A model generated the notes under the pieces. The model saw only the letters and a program-made list of their open reading frames with translations. It did not search any database and was not told where the DNA came from. A DNA stretch of 64,000 bases, taken from positions 54,017-118,016 of the forward strand of contig NZ_JACXXG010000013.1 of NCBI RefSeq assembly GCF_014764705.1, in the 5' to 3' direction. A program made the position numbers and the translations under genes. The stretch is from Stutzerimonas kunmingensis (GTDB taxonomy: Bacteria; Pseudomonadota; Gammaproteobacteria; Pseudomonadales; Pseudomonadaceae). Positions 26,844 through 37,359 of the stretch are shown here, piece by piece. Every line of letters starts with the position of its first letter. The first letter of the stretch is position 1.

Positions 26844-27793
26844 GTCAGCGGCTGCTCATATTGCTCCTGATCGGCCTGCTCGGGGGTTGCGCACGAACGA
26901 CAGTTACGCTTGTCGATCATGCACAGCTCCCGGCGCGAGCCGAGTTGGTGGACGTTCCGTTCTACCCGCAGGAAGACTACCAATGCGGACCCGCTGCGTT
27001 GGCAACGATGCTCGTGCAGCGTGACATCGAGGTAACGCCGGAAGCGCTTGTAGAGCAGGTCTACATTCCCAAGCGCAAAGGCAGCTTACAGGTGGAGATG
27101 GTTGCTGCCGCCCGTTCTGCTGGGCTTCTTGTATATCCGCTGCGGCCTAGTCTCAGTGATCTTCTTGCCGAAGTTGCGGCGGGCAATCCGGTTCTGGTTC
27201 TACAGAATCTCGCTTTCGATCGTTGGCCTCAATGGCATTTTGCCGTGGTGGTGGGCTATGACTTTGCAGATCAGGAAATTGTGCTTAGGTCTGGCACTAC
27301 CAAGCGTTTGGTGGTGAGTTTTCACGAGTTCGAGCGCTCGTGGCGCAAGGCGGAGCGCTGGGCCGTACTTACTTTGCAGCCACAGCGGATACCACCAACT
27401 GCGCAAGAAACTGTCTGGCTTCGCAGTGCCAGCGATCTGGAAGAGGTTGGGCAACTGCGCGCGGCTCGGGCGGCGTACGAAGCCGGCGCGAAGCGTTGGA
27501 ACTCGGCGCTCACGCAGTTTGCTTTGGCGAACAGTCAGTATGCGGCTGGAGAAAAGGCTGCGGCTGAGGAATCGTTACGGCTCAGTGTTCGTCTCGACCC
27601 GGGCTTCGCCATTGGTTGGTTCAATCTATCGCAGGTAATGGCTGAGAACGGTTGTGACGTGGGTGCTCGCCACGCACAGGCCTGTGCCCTGCGAATGGAT
27701 CCGGATGATGATCGGCTCAGGGCGCCGCTGCCGGCCCTGGAGGGCAAGCGAGCGGCGCAATGCTTGCCGAGCCCGCCATGCGTGTCCAAGTGA
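26840..27793 (+). CDS. PA2778-family C39-like cysteine peptidase lipoprotein with TPR tail
   Basis: The 317-residue protein begins at a TTG that overlaps the preceding stop. A lipobox is present (LIGLLGGC). The peptidase C39-like domain carries the catalytic Cys in EDYQCGPAALATML and a His in WPQWHFAVVVGYD. C-terminal TPR-like helices follow (LRAARAAYEAGAKRW, then ALANSQYAAGEKAA). It is probably an envelope-anchored protease. The tight coupling to the PA2779-type gene suggests that this protein is its partner or substrate. Confidence 0.87.
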   Translation: MSQRLLILLLIGLLGGCARTTVTLVDHAQLPARAELVDVPFYPQEDYQCGPAALATMLVQRDIEVTPEALVEQVYIPKRKGSLQVEMVAAARSAGLLVYPLRPSLSDLLAEVAAGNPVLVLQNLAFDRWPQWHFAVVVGYDFADQEIVLRSGTTKRLVVSFHEFERSWRKAERWAVLTLQPQRIPPTAQETVWLRSASDLEEVGQLRAARAAYEAGAKRWNSALTQFALANSQYAAGEKAAAEESLRLSVRLDPGFAIGWFNLSQVMAENGCDVGARHAQACALRMDPDDDRLRAPLPALEGKRAAQCLPSPPCVSK

Positions 27794-27799
27794 TTTCGG

Positions 27800-29083
27800 T
27801 CAGAAGCCAAGCCTGTCGCGCAGGTTGTAGTACATCGCTCCGAGAGCGCTGAGCGGTACCTGAAAACGCTGTCCTCCAGGGAAAGGGTAATGAGGCAGGC
27901 TGGCGAGCGCATCAAAGCGCTCTGCCTGGCCGCTCAGGGCCTCGGCGATCACCTTTCCAGCAACATGTGTATAGGTGACGCCATGGCCGCTACAACCCTG
28001 CGAGTAGTAGATGTTGCTGCCCAGCCGCCCCACCTGGGGCAGCCGTGAAAGCGTCAGCAGGAAATTGCCTGTCCAGGCAAAGTCGATCTTCACTTTTTCC
28101 AGCTGCGGAAAGGTCTTCAGCATCTTGGGTCGTATGATCGATTCGATGTCGGCGGGATCACGTGCGCCATACACTACGCCGCCCCCGTAGATGAGCCGTT
28201 TATCCGCTGAGAGCCGATAGTAATCAAGCAGATAATTGCAGTCTTCTACGCAATAGTCCTGAGGCAGAAGGCTGTTCGCGAGTTCATCATCAAGTGGCTC
28301 CGTCGCGACCACTTGTGTGCCGCAAGGCATGGATTTGGCGGCGAGCTCGGGAATCAAATTGCCAAGATAGGCGTTGCCTGCTACTACGACGAATCTTGCG
28401 CGCACGGCCCCCTTTGGAGTGTGCACCAGCGGTGCGTCGCCATATTCGATGCGAAGCGCGGGGGATTGCTCGAAGATGCTGCCTCCCAGTGATTCAACAG
28501 CTTCTGCTTCTCCGAGTGCCAGATTGAGAGGGTGAATATGGCCGCCTTGCTTGTCGAGCATACCTCCGGCATAGCTCTCGCTAGCGACCACTCGCTGTAT
28601 GCCTTGTTTATCCAGTAGCTCGAGGTGCGGGTAGCCATATCTTTCCCACAGGGCCTTCTGTGCTTCGAGGTGGTGCATCTGCTTCTGATTGAAGGCGGCA
28701 AATACGCCGCCGTCTTTCAGGTCGCACTGAATGCCATAGCGTGCTACACGTTCACGGATAATTCGTCCGCCTTCGAATGCCATATCCCCGATCAACTTCG
28801 CTGCCGAGGCGCTCGCACTGCGCTCGATGCTGTCAAGGTCTCGGCTGTAGCTGTTGACGATCTGCCCGCCATTGCGCCCAGAGGCGCCGAAACCGACCTT
28901 GGCTGCTTCCAATATGATTACGCTGAAACCCTTTTCAAGAAGAAACAGGGCCGTCGACAGGCCTGTGTATCCGGCGCCGATCACGCACACGTCGGCCTGC
29001 TTGTTTTCCTGAAGTTCTTGTCGAACACCTGTCGCGTTGGCCGTCGCTGCGTAGTAAGAAGCGGGATAATTGTTGTGCGGCAT
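27800..29083 (-). CDS. FAD-dependent oxidoreductase, glutamylputrescine-oxidase-like
   Basis: The 427-residue enzyme has an N-terminal FAD-binding fold (VCVIGAGYTGLSTALFLLE) and the DAO-family continuation FGASGRNGGQIVN. A C-terminal FAD contact YSQGCSGHGVTYTHVAG is also present. This pattern is that of PuuB/PauB (gamma-glutamylputrescine oxidase) and relatives. Substrate is not certain from sequence. It lies convergent and 6 bases from the PA2778-type gene, an arrangement I associate with the pauB3 region of P. aeruginosa. Confidence 0.88.
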   Translation of the reverse strand: MPHNNYPASYYAATANATGVRQELQENKQADVCVIGAGYTGLSTALFLLEKGFSVIILEAAKVGFGASGRNGGQIVNSYSRDLDSIERSASASAAKLIGDMAFEGGRIIRERVARYGIQCDLKDGGVFAAFNQKQMHHLEAQKALWERYGYPHLELLDKQGIQRVVASESYAGGMLDKQGGHIHPLNLALGEAEAVESLGGSIFEQSPALRIEYGDAPLVHTPKGAVRARFVVVAGNAYLGNLIPELAAKSMPCGTQVVATEPLDDELANSLLPQDYCVEDCNYLLDYYRLSADKRLIYGGGVVYGARDPADIESIIRPKMLKTFPQLEKVKIDFAWTGNFLLTLSRLPQVGRLGSNIYYSQGCSGHGVTYTHVAGKVIAEALSGQAERFDALASLPHYPFPGGQRFQVPLSALGAMYYNLRDRLGF

Positions 29084-29210
29084 CTTGGATTCTCTGTTCT
29101 GAATTTTTTACGCATCCTAGCGCTTGACCCTGTAGCTCGCCAGCGTCGCAACATAGCAAGCAGGAATTTTCAAAATTTCCAGATATCAGTGAGTTAGAAG
29201 AAAAAACCGC

Positions 29211-29238
29211 TTGACTCTTTTTTTCTTGGCTTTAAAAT
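29211..29238 (+). promoter_or_regulatory. Promoter of tRNA-Val
   Basis: TTGACT at 29211-29216 and TAAAAT at 29233-29238 are 16 bases apart, ending 13 bases before the tRNA. They are followed by a GC-rich discriminator (GCGCCCCC) typical of stringently controlled stable RNA promoters. Confidence 0.75.
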
Positions 29239-29251
29239 GCGCCCCCATCGA

Positions 29252-29328
29252 AGGCACATAGCTCAGTTGGTTAGAGCACCACCTTGACATGGTGGGGGTC
29301 GTTGGTTCGAATCCAATTGTGCCTACCA
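29252..29328 (+). tRNA. tRNA-Val (anticodon GAC)
   Basis: The 77-base cloverleaf has acceptor AGGCACA with TGTGCCT, anticodon arm ACCACC-TTGACAT-GGTGGG, T-loop GGTTCGAATCC, and encoded CCA. The body is close to E. coli tRNA-Val(GAC). Confidence 0.96.
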
Positions 29329-29338
29329 ATTCGAATAA

Positions 29339-29368
29339 AAGGGTCGCTTACGCGGCCCTTTTTTTTGG
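29339..29368 (+). terminator. Terminator after tRNA-Val
   Basis: A stem formed by AAGGGTCGC and GCGGCCCTT with a short loop is followed by a run of T. Confidence 0.8.
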
Positions 29369-29555
29369 CTTGCTTGTCAGAGGTCAGGGTTTCTGAAAGC
29401 ATCGCCAGTCTTGTTTTCCTCCAGTGACTTCGGTTCGGTCGGGTGAGCCTCAGGCTCCTGCCATTGTGCGGCAGGTGTGCTCGTCGAATCGCTTTACTGG
29501 CTCATCCCAACCCATGTGGCCTTTGGTACGGGTCACCACTAGGAGAGGAGGCGCC

Positions 29556-31478
29556 ATGCCCACCATTACTCTTCCCGATGGCAGTCAGCGTTCGTTCGAT
29601 CATCCGGTTACTGTGGCCGAAGTGGCTCAGTCTATTGGTGCTGGCCTCGCCAAGGCGACCGTTGCCGGCAAGGTCGACGGCAAGCTGGTCGATGCTTGCG
29701 ATCTGATTGAAAAAGATGCAGCGCTACAGATCATCACGCCGAAGGATGAGGAGGGGTTGGAGATCATTCGCCACTCCTGTGCGCACCTTATCGGGCATGC
29801 TGTGAAGCAGCTCTACCCGACCGCCCGCATGGTCATTGGGCCGGTCATTGATGAGGGCTTCTACTACGATATCGCCTACGAACGTCCTTTCACTCCCGAT
29901 GACGTTGCTGCCATCGAGCAGCGTATGAAAGAGCTGATCGATCGCGACTACGACGTCATCAAGAAGGTGACGCCGCGAGCGGAGGTGATAGATGTATTTG
30001 CCTCGCGCGGCGAGGATTACAAGCTTCGTCTGGTCGAAGATATGCCCGACGAACAGGCGATGGGCTTGTATTACCACGAAGAGTACGTCGACATGTGCCG
30101 TGGTCCGCACGTGCCGAATACACGCTTTCTGAAGTCTTTCAAGCTCACCAAGCTGTCTGGTGCCTACTGGCGTGGGGATGCGAAGAATGAGCAGCTCCAG
30201 CGCATCTACGGTACGGCTTGGGCCGACAAGAAGCAGCTGGCTGCTTATATCCAGCGTATCGAGGAAGCTGAAAAGCGCGACCACCGCAAGATCGGCAAGC
30301 GTCTGGATCTGTTTCATACCCAGGAAGAGGCGCCTGGGATGGTGTTCTGGCATCCCAATGGTTGGACGCTGTATCAGGTGCTAGAGCAGTACATGCGGCA
30401 GGTTCAGCGCGAAAACGGTTACCTGGAGATCAGGACGCCGCAGGTGGTTGATCGCGTGCTCTGGGAGAAATCCGGGCATTGGGCGAACTACGCCGAAAAC
30501 ATGTTCACGACTGAGTCGGAAAGTCGTGATTACGCGATCAAGCCGATGAACTGCCCCTGCCATGTGCAGGTTTACAATCAGGGCTTGAAGAGCTATCGCG
30601 AGCTGCCCCTGCGGCTAGCCGAATTTGGCGCTTGCCACCGTAATGAACCGTCTGGTGCGCTGCACGGCATCATGCGAGTACGAGGCTTTACTCAGGACGA
30701 TGCGCACATCTTCTGCACCGAAGAGCAGATGCAGGCTGAGTCGGCGGCGTTCATCAAGCTGACGCAAGCGGTGTATGCCGATTTCGGTTTTTCGGATATC
30801 GAGCTGAAGCTGTCGACCCGTCCCGAGAAGCGTGTCGGCTCCGATGAGCTCTGGGATAAGGCTGAAGCGGCGCTGGCGGCGGCGCTGGAAAGTGCTGGGC
30901 TGCCGTACGACCTGCAGCCGGGCGAGGGGGCTTTTTATGGCCCCAAGATCGAGTTCTCATTGCGCGATTGTCTGGGCCGTGTATGGCAGTGCGGTACCCT
31001 GCAGCTGGACTTCAATCTTCCGGTGCGGCTGGGCGCAGAGTATGTCAGCGAGAATAATGATCGGCAGCACCCGGTCATGCTGCATCGAGCCATCCTCGGT
31101 TCGTTCGAGCGTTTCATTGGTATTCTGATCGAGCATTACGAGGGCGCTTTCCCGGCCTGGCTTGCGCCGACGCAGGCGGTGATCATGAATATCACCGACA
31201 AGCAGGCCGCTTTTGCCGCTGAAGTCGAAAAAACGCTCGTCCAAAGCGGGTTTCGTGCCAAGTGCGACTTGAGAAACGAAAAGATCGGCTTTAAAATCCG
31301 CGAGCATACTTTGCTCAAGACTCCTTATCTCTTGGTTATCGGGGATCGGGAGGTTGAGACACGATCCGTTGCTGTGCGCACCCGTGATGGCGTCGATCTG
31401 GGCTCTATGCCCCTCGAGCAGTTCGCGCAGATGTTGACACAGGCGGTTTCCCGGCGTGGTCGCCAAGAATTGGAGTAA
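29556..31478 (+). CDS. thrS: Threonyl-tRNA synthetase
   Basis: The 640-residue class II synthetase starts at [18 protein letters not shown] (TGS domain). The longer open frame adds 44 unrelated residues. A GGAGAGGAGG run supplies the ribosome-binding site. The editing domain contains [16 protein letters not shown], the catalytic core has the zinc-ligand motif [10 protein letters not shown], and motif 2 is [14 protein letters not shown]. The C-terminal anticodon-binding domain ends at [10 protein letters not shown]. It heads the thrS-infC-rpmI-rplT-pheST-ihfA operon. Its stop overlaps the proposed infC ATG. Confidence 0.97.
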   Translation: MPTITLPDGSQRSFDHPVTVAEVAQSIGAGLAKATVAGKVDGKLVDACDLIEKDAALQIITPKDEEGLEIIRHSCAHLIGHAVKQLYPTARMVIGPVIDEGFYYDIAYERPFTPDDVAAIEQRMKELIDRDYDVIKKVTPRAEVIDVFASRGEDYKLRLVEDMPDEQAMGLYYHEEYVDMCRGPHVPNTRFLKSFKLTKLSGAYWRGDAKNEQLQRIYGTAWADKKQLAAYIQRIEEAEKRDHRKIGKRLDLFHTQEEAPGMVFWHPNGWTLYQVLEQYMRQVQRENGYLEIRTPQVVDRVLWEKSGHWANYAENMFTTESESRDYAIKPMNCPCHVQVYNQGLKSYRELPLRLAEFGACHRNEPSGALHGIMRVRGFTQDDAHIFCTEEQMQAESAAFIKLTQAVYADFGFSDIELKLSTRPEKRVGSDELWDKAEAALAAALESAGLPYDLQPGEGAFYGPKIEFSLRDCLGRVWQCGTLQLDFNLPVRLGAEYVSENNDRQHPVMLHRAILGSFERFIGILIEHYEGAFPAWLAPTQAVIMNITDKQAAFAAEVEKTLVQSGFRAKCDLRNEKIGFKIREHTLLKTPYLLVIGDREVETRSVAVRTRDGVDLGSMPLEQFAQMLTQAVSRRGRQELE

Positions 31479-32029
31479 TGACTATTAAGCGTGAAATGAG
31501 ACAGGATAAACGAGCTGCACCCAAGGCCCCGATCAACGAGAATATCTCGGCTCGTGAGGTCCGTTTGATTGGTGCTGACGGCGAGCAGATTGGCATCGTC
31601 TCGATTGATGAAGCGCTGCAAGTAGCTGAAGAAGCCAAGCTGGATCTGGTTGAAATTTCCGCCGATGCAAATCCTCCGGTCTGTCGGATCATGGATTACG
31701 GCAAGCATCTGTTTGAGAAGAAAAAGCAGGTTGCTGCGGCGAAGAAAAACCAGAAGCAGATTCAGGTTAAAGAAGTAAAGTTTCGTCCAGGGACGGAAGA
31801 AGGGGACTACCAGGTCAAGCTACGCAACCTGGTGCGTTTCCTGAGTGACGGGGACAGGGCCAAGGTATCTTTGCGATTCCGTGGCCGTGAGATGGCCCAT
31901 CAGGAGCTGGGGATGGAGCTGTTGAAGCGGGTCGAAAACGATCTCGCTGAATATGGCTCGGTCGAACAGCATCCGAAGATGGAAGGACGCCAGCTGATCA
32001 TGGTCATCGCTCCCAAGAAGAAAAAGTAA
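31478..32029 (+). CDS. infC: Translation initiation factor IF-3
   Basis: The 183-residue frame ([20 protein letters not shown] and the C-terminal KKKK end) is IF-3, which binds the 30S subunit and controls start-codon fidelity. The ATG at 31478 overlaps the thrS stop (TAATG). Two codons later lies an ATT followed by AAGCGTGAA, the position equivalent to the rare AUU start used for infC autoregulation in enterobacteria. Either could be the real start; I give the ATG. Confidence 0.96.
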   Translation: MTIKREMRQDKRAAPKAPINENISAREVRLIGADGEQIGIVSIDEALQVAEEAKLDLVEISADANPPVCRIMDYGKHLFEKKKQVAAAKKNQKQIQVKEVKFRPGTEEGDYQVKLRNLVRFLSDGDRAKVSLRFRGREMAHQELGMELLKRVENDLAEYGSVEQHPKMEGRQLIMVIAPKKKK

Positions 32030-32091
32030 CCCCCAGGGCACTGGCAGGCCTTGCGGTTATTTGTAATCACCCACAATGTGGAGTACCGAAC

Positions 32092-32286
32092 ATGCCAAAG
32101 ATGAAGACTAAAAGTGGTGCTGCGAAGCGCTTCAAGAAGACTGCTAACGGCTTCAAGCACAAGCACGCTTTCAAGAGCCACATCCTGACCAAGATGTCCA
32201 CCAAGCGTAAGCGTCAGCTGCGCGGTTGCTCGCAAGTGCACCCGTCCGACGTTGCAAAAGTGGAGCGCATGCTGCGCGTTCGTTGA
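32092..32286 (+). CDS. rpmI: 50S ribosomal protein L35
   Basis: 64 residues with the invariant L35 start [20 protein letters not shown] and a strongly basic composition. It is a component of the large ribosomal subunit. It sits between infC and rplT as in nearly all bacteria. Confidence 0.98.
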   Translation: MPKMKTKSGAAKRFKKTANGFKHKHAFKSHILTKMSTKRKRQLRGCSQVHPSDVAKVERMLRVR

Positions 32287-32313
32287 TCCGGTCAAGACTC
32301 AGAGGAATAACTC

Positions 32314-32670
32314 ATGGCTCGTGTTAAGCGTGGCGTCGTTGCCCGTCGCCGTCACAAGAAAATTCTGAAACTCGCCAAAGGCTACTACGGAGCGCGTTCG
32401 CGTGTATTCCGCGTCGCCAAGCAGGCGGTAATCAAGGCTGGCCAGTACGCCTACCGCGACCGCCGTCAGCGCAAGCGTCAGTTCCGCGCTCTGTGGATCG
32501 CTCGTATCAATGCTGGTGCTCGTGTTAACGGTCTGTCTTACAGTCGTCTGATCGCCGGTCTGAAAAGGGCGGCCATCGAGATCGATCGCAAGGTTCTGGC
32601 CGATCTGGCAGTGAACGAAAAAGCGGCGTTTGCTGCGATTGTCGAGAAAGCCAAAGCTTCTCTGGCTTAA
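32314..32670 (+). CDS. rplT: 50S ribosomal protein L20
   Basis: 118 residues starting [20 protein letters not shown], full length for L20, an early assembly protein of the 50S subunit. In other bacteria L20 also represses rpmI-rplT translation. It has a GAGGAA ribosome-binding site and is followed by a hairpin before pheS. Confidence 0.98.
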   Translation: MARVKRGVVARRRHKKILKLAKGYYGARSRVFRVAKQAVIKAGQYAYRDRRQRKRQFRALWIARINAGARVNGLSYSRLIAGLKRAAIEIDRKVLADLAVNEKAAFAAIVEKAKASLA

Positions 32671-32712
32671 GCCCCGACAATCCGGACTCTCGGGTTCGTT
32701 GCAACGTCATCA

Positions 32713-32743
32713 ATAGGGGAAGAGCCTTGTGCTCTTCCCCTAT
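32713..32743 (+). terminator. Attenuator-like hairpin between rplT and pheS
   Basis: A perfect 13-bp inverted repeat (ATAGGGGAAGAGC, loop CTTGT, GCTCTTCCCCTAT) is followed by a short T-rich stretch. It lies where enterobacteria place the pheM attenuator, but I see no phenylalanine-rich leader peptide here. Confidence 0.7.
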
Positions 32744-32794
32744 TTCGTATCTGGAAGGGGCTTTTGCAAAAATGCGTATGGCGGCGACCAATAA

Positions 32795-33859
<1,065 letters not shown>

Positions 33860-33895
33860 TACCGCCGCCCGTCAACGAACTATTAGGAGAACAGG

Positions 33896-36274
33896 ATGAA
33901 ATTCAGTGAACAATGGCTGCGGAGCTGGGTAAATCCGCAGGTCTCCCGCGAGGAGCTGGTCGCTCGGCTGTCCATGGTCGGGCTTGAGGTGGATGCTGTT
34001 GCCCCCGTTGCTGGCAGCTTCAGCGGTGTGGTTGTTGGTGAGGTCCTTGAGACCGTGCAGCATCCTGATGCCGACAAGCTTCGGGTCTGTCAGGTCAGCA
34101 ATGGAAGTGAAACCTTTCAGGTCGTCTGCGGAGCCCCGAACGTGCGGCCTGGCCTGAAGATTCCGTTTGCAATGATCGGTGCTCAATTGCCGGGCGACTT
34201 CAAGATCAAGAAGGCCAAGCTCCGCGGTATCGAATCCAATGGCATGCTTTGCTCGGAAACCGAGCTGCAGGTGGGGAGTGACGATAGCGGACTGATGGAG
34301 CTGGCCGGCGATGCGCCGGTCGGTACTGATTTTCGTGAGTATCTCGGTCTTGACGATGCAAGTATCGAAATCGGTTTGACCCCAAACCGTGGTGACTGCC
34401 TCTCCATCGCTGGCTTGGCTCGTGAAGTTGGTGCGATTTATGGCTCACTGGTCAGTCCGGTGCAATTCGCCGTGGCGCCTTTGCATCATGACGACACACG
34501 TCCAGTCGAGGTCCTGGCTCCCAAGGCATGCCCGCGTTATCTCGGGCGTGTTGTCCGTAATGTTGATCTGTCGCGCCCGACGCCGCTTTGGATGGTTGAG
34601 CGTCTGCGCCGCTCCGATATCCGGAGCATTGATGCCATCGTCGATGTAACCAACTACGTAATGCTCGAACTGGGTCAGCCCCTGCATGCCTTCGATCTTG
34701 CCGAGATCAAAGGCGGTATTCGGGTTCGAATGGCTGAAGAGGGCGAAAAACTCGTATTGCTCGACGGTCAGGAGATCACTCTGCGTGCGGATACGCTCGT
34801 TATTGCAGACCATCAGCGCGCTCTTGCCATCGCGGGTGTCATGGGTGGAGACCACAGCGGCGTAAGCACCGCTACCCAGAATATCTTCCTCGAAAGTGCC
34901 TTTTTCGACACCATTGCGTTGGCCGGCAAAGCTCGTTCCTACGGTTTGCACACCGATGCGTCCCATCGCTACGAGCGGGGCGTCGACTCGCAGCTCGCCC
35001 GTCAGGCAATGGAGCGTGCAACGAGTCTGTTACTGGATATCGTTGGCGGCGAGGCGGGGCCGATCATTGAGGTGGTCAGCGAAGACGACTTGCCGAAAGT
35101 CGCTCCAGTAACTTTGCGCGCTGAGCGCATCAACCAGATGCTGGGGCTGGAAATGGATGGCGCCGAAGTGGTGCGCCTGCTGACATCCTTGGGCTTGGTG
35201 GTTATCGAAGAGGCTAAAGGTCGCTGGCAAGTCGGTGTTCCGAGTCACCGCTTCGATATCAGTCTTGAGGTCGATCTGATCGAAGAGCTGGGTCGGCTGT
35301 ATGGTTATGACCGCTTGCCCGTGCGTTATCCGCAGGCCCGGCTTGCACCTGAGGCAAAGCCCGAGGCTCGTGCCGAGCTTCCTTTGCTTCGGCGTTTACT
35401 GGTCGCCCGCGGATATCAGGAGGCGATCACTTACAGCTTCATCGATCCCAAGCTGTTCGAGCTGTTCAGTCCTGACATGAAGCCGTTGCAGCTTGCCAAC
35501 CCGATCTCCGCTGATATGGCGGCCATGCGCGCATCGCTTTGGCCGGGGCTGGTCAAGGCGCTGCAGTACAACCTCAACCGGCAGCAACCACGCGTGCGCC
35601 TGTTCGAGGCGGGGTTGCGCTTTGTTGGTCAGTTAAAAGAGCTTGAGCAGGAAAGCGTGCTGGCTGGCGTGTTAACCGGGAGCCGTCAGCCAGAGGGTTG
35701 GACGAACTCGCGCGAGGCGGTGGACTTTTACGACATCAAGGCAGATGTCGAGGCGCTGCTTGCTTTTGCCGGAAATGCTGGCGTCTATCGTTTCGTTGCG
35801 GGAGAACATCCGGCACTGCACCCGGGGCAGACCGCGCGTATCGAGCGCGACGGCCGACTGGTCGGATTCGTGGGGAGTCTCCATCCTGAGCTGGCAAGCA
35901 CCCTGGGTATCGATCAGCCAGTCTATATGTTCGAGTTGAAGCTTAGCGAGATTGCCGAGGGGCGGATGCCTTCCTTCACGGAGCTGTCGCGATTCCCGGA
36001 AGTCCGGCGTGACCTTGCTGTGCTGGTCGGGCGGGAGATCGCGGCCGAAGACATCCTGAGTTGCATTCGTGATGCTGCGGGCGAGAATCTGACAGACCTC
36101 AAGCTATTTGATGTCTATCAGGGGAAAGGTATTGATCCCCTTAGCAAAAGTATGGCAGTCGGCTTGACCTGGCAGCACCCATCGCGCACTCTAAACGACG
36201 ATGAGGTGAACGGTGCGATGCAGAAAATCCTCACCTCCCTGGAAGAAAGGTTCAACGCCACGTTAAGGAAATAG
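33896..36274 (+). CDS. pheT: Phenylalanyl-tRNA synthetase beta subunit
   Basis: 792 residues, full length for bacterial PheT. The N-terminal EMAP-like tRNA-binding domain (VVGEVLETVQHPDADKLRVC), the B3/B4 editing domain and the C-terminal ferredoxin-like anticodon domain (PEVRRDLAVLVGREI) are all present. It lies 36 bases after pheS with AGGAGAA as ribosome-binding site and 3 bases before ihfA. Confidence 0.97.
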   Translation: MKFSEQWLRSWVNPQVSREELVARLSMVGLEVDAVAPVAGSFSGVVVGEVLETVQHPDADKLRVCQVSNGSETFQVVCGAPNVRPGLKIPFAMIGAQLPGDFKIKKAKLRGIESNGMLCSETELQVGSDDSGLMELAGDAPVGTDFREYLGLDDASIEIGLTPNRGDCLSIAGLAREVGAIYGSLVSPVQFAVAPLHHDDTRPVEVLAPKACPRYLGRVVRNVDLSRPTPLWMVERLRRSDIRSIDAIVDVTNYVMLELGQPLHAFDLAEIKGGIRVRMAEEGEKLVLLDGQEITLRADTLVIADHQRALAIAGVMGGDHSGVSTATQNIFLESAFFDTIALAGKARSYGLHTDASHRYERGVDSQLARQAMERATSLLLDIVGGEAGPIIEVVSEDDLPKVAPVTLRAERINQMLGLEMDGAEVVRLLTSLGLVVIEEAKGRWQVGVPSHRFDISLEVDLIEELGRLYGYDRLPVRYPQARLAPEAKPEARAELPLLRRLLVARGYQEAITYSFIDPKLFELFSPDMKPLQLANPISADMAAMRASLWPGLVKALQYNLNRQQPRVRLFEAGLRFVGQLKELEQESVLAGVLTGSRQPEGWTNSREAVDFYDIKADVEALLAFAGNAGVYRFVAGEHPALHPGQTARIERDGRLVGFVGSLHPELASTLGIDQPVYMFELKLSEIAEGRMPSFTELSRFPEVRRDLAVLVGREIAAEDILSCIRDAAGENLTDLKLFDVYQGKGIDPLSKSMAVGLTWQHPSRTLNDDEVNGAMQKILTSLEERFNATLRK

Positions 36275-36277
36275 CGT

Positions 36278-36580
36278 ATGGGGGCTCTGACGAAAGCTGA
36301 AATGGCGGAACGTCTATATGAAGAGCTGGGCTTGAATAAGCGCGAGGCCAAGGAGTTGGTGGAGCTGTTTTTCGAGGAGATCCGTCAGGCGCTCGAGCAT
36401 AACGAGCAGGTCAAGTTGTCCGGGTTCGGCAACTTCGACCTGCGCGACAAGCGTCAGCGGCCGGGTCGCAATCCGAAGACAGGTGAGGAGATACCTATCA
36501 CGGCGCGTCGCGTGGTGACGTTCCGTCCAGGGCAGAAACTCAAAGCGAGAGTCGAGGCCTATGCTGGAACCAAGTCATAA
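36278..36580 (+). CDS. ihfA: Integration host factor alpha subunit
   Basis: 100 residues with the HU/IHF fold ([52 protein letters not shown]). IHF bends DNA at specific sites and supports recombination, replication and sigma-54 transcription. It starts 3 bases after pheT and its 3' end overlaps the MerR-type gene, preserving the usual pheST-ihfA-merR order. Confidence 0.97.
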   Translation: MGALTKAEMAERLYEELGLNKREAKELVELFFEEIRQALEHNEQVKLSGFGNFDLRDKRQRPGRNPKTGEEIPITARRVVTFRPGQKLKARVEAYAGTKS

Positions 36581-36917
36581 CGACGAGCTTCCGTCGATCC
36601 CCGGCAAGCGCTATTTCACCATTGGTGAGGTGAGCGAGCTTTGTGCGGTCAAGCCTCACGTGCTGCGTTACTGGGAGCAGGAGTTCCCTCAGCTCAATCC
36701 GGTTAAGCGGCGCGGCAATCGGCGCTACTACCAGCGGCAGGATGTCCTGATGATTCGTCAGATTCGTGCGCTGCTGTACGATCAAGGCTTCACCATCGGT
36801 GGCGCCAGACAGCGCATGTCCGGCGACGAAGCGCGCGACGACACCACTCAGTACAAGCAGCTCATTCGGCAGATGATCTCGGAGTTGGAAGAGGTTCTTC
36901 AGGTGCTGAGAAAGTAG
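36561..36917 (+). CDS. MerR-family transcriptional regulator
   Basis: 118 residues with an N-terminal MerR winged helix ([40 protein letters not shown]) and a short C-terminal helix. It has no metal-binding cysteines in a sensor tail. It overlaps ihfA by 20 bases. This MerR gene follows ihfA in most pseudomonads. Its targets are unknown. Confidence 0.9.
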   Translation: MLEPSHNDELPSIPGKRYFTIGEVSELCAVKPHVLRYWEQEFPQLNPVKRRGNRRYYQRQDVLMIRQIRALLYDQGFTIGGARQRMSGDEARDDTTQYKQLIRQMISELEEVLQVLRK

Positions 36918-36939
36918 TCGATCTGGTATCTAAAAAACT

Positions 36940-36968
36940 TTCACATTTTCAGATGCTTAATGTATAGT
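36940..36968 (+). promoter_or_regulatory. Promoter of tRNA-Pro(GGG)
   Basis: TTCACA and TATAGT are separated by 17 bases and end 34 bases before the tRNA 5' end. Confidence 0.6.
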
Positions 36969-37001
36969 GCGATCCGCTTTCAGCAGTGCTGTTGGCGTCA
37001 G

Positions 37002-37079
<78 letters not shown>

Positions 37080-37090
37080 AAAAACCCTAA

Positions 37091-37122
37091 AAAATCCAGT
37101 CACTTAACGGTGACTGGATTTT
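37091..37122 (+). terminator. Terminator after tRNA-Pro(GGG)
   Basis: A stem of AAAATCCAGTCAC and GTGACTGGATTTT with loop TTAACG is followed by TTT, 12 bases after the tRNA. Confidence 0.9.
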
Positions 37123-37152
37123 TTTATGCTTGCTGTTTTCTTGGGGCGGTAT

Positions 37153-37188
37153 TTTTTGTGCCACTTTTTGTGCCACTTTTTGTGCCAC
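37153..37188. repeat. Three tandem 12-bp direct repeats
   Basis: TTTTTGTGCCAC occurs three times head-to-tail without a mismatch, 74 bases after the tRNA-Pro 3' end. Its position suits arm-type recombinase or excisionase binding sites, but no integrase gene is adjacent. Confidence 0.8.
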
Positions 37189-37359
37189 TGGTTTTTCCGG
37201 GGCGGACGGTAGGGCTAATGGCAATTTTTTCGAGTCCGACTGGCGAGGGTATTTGGCCTTTCTCCGCGATAGTCATTGCATCATGGATGCGGGAGTGCTT
37301 AATATGGATTCTGCTTGGGGTAAGCGTTAGTCCGGGGAAACCTGTACGCGACTTGGAAT

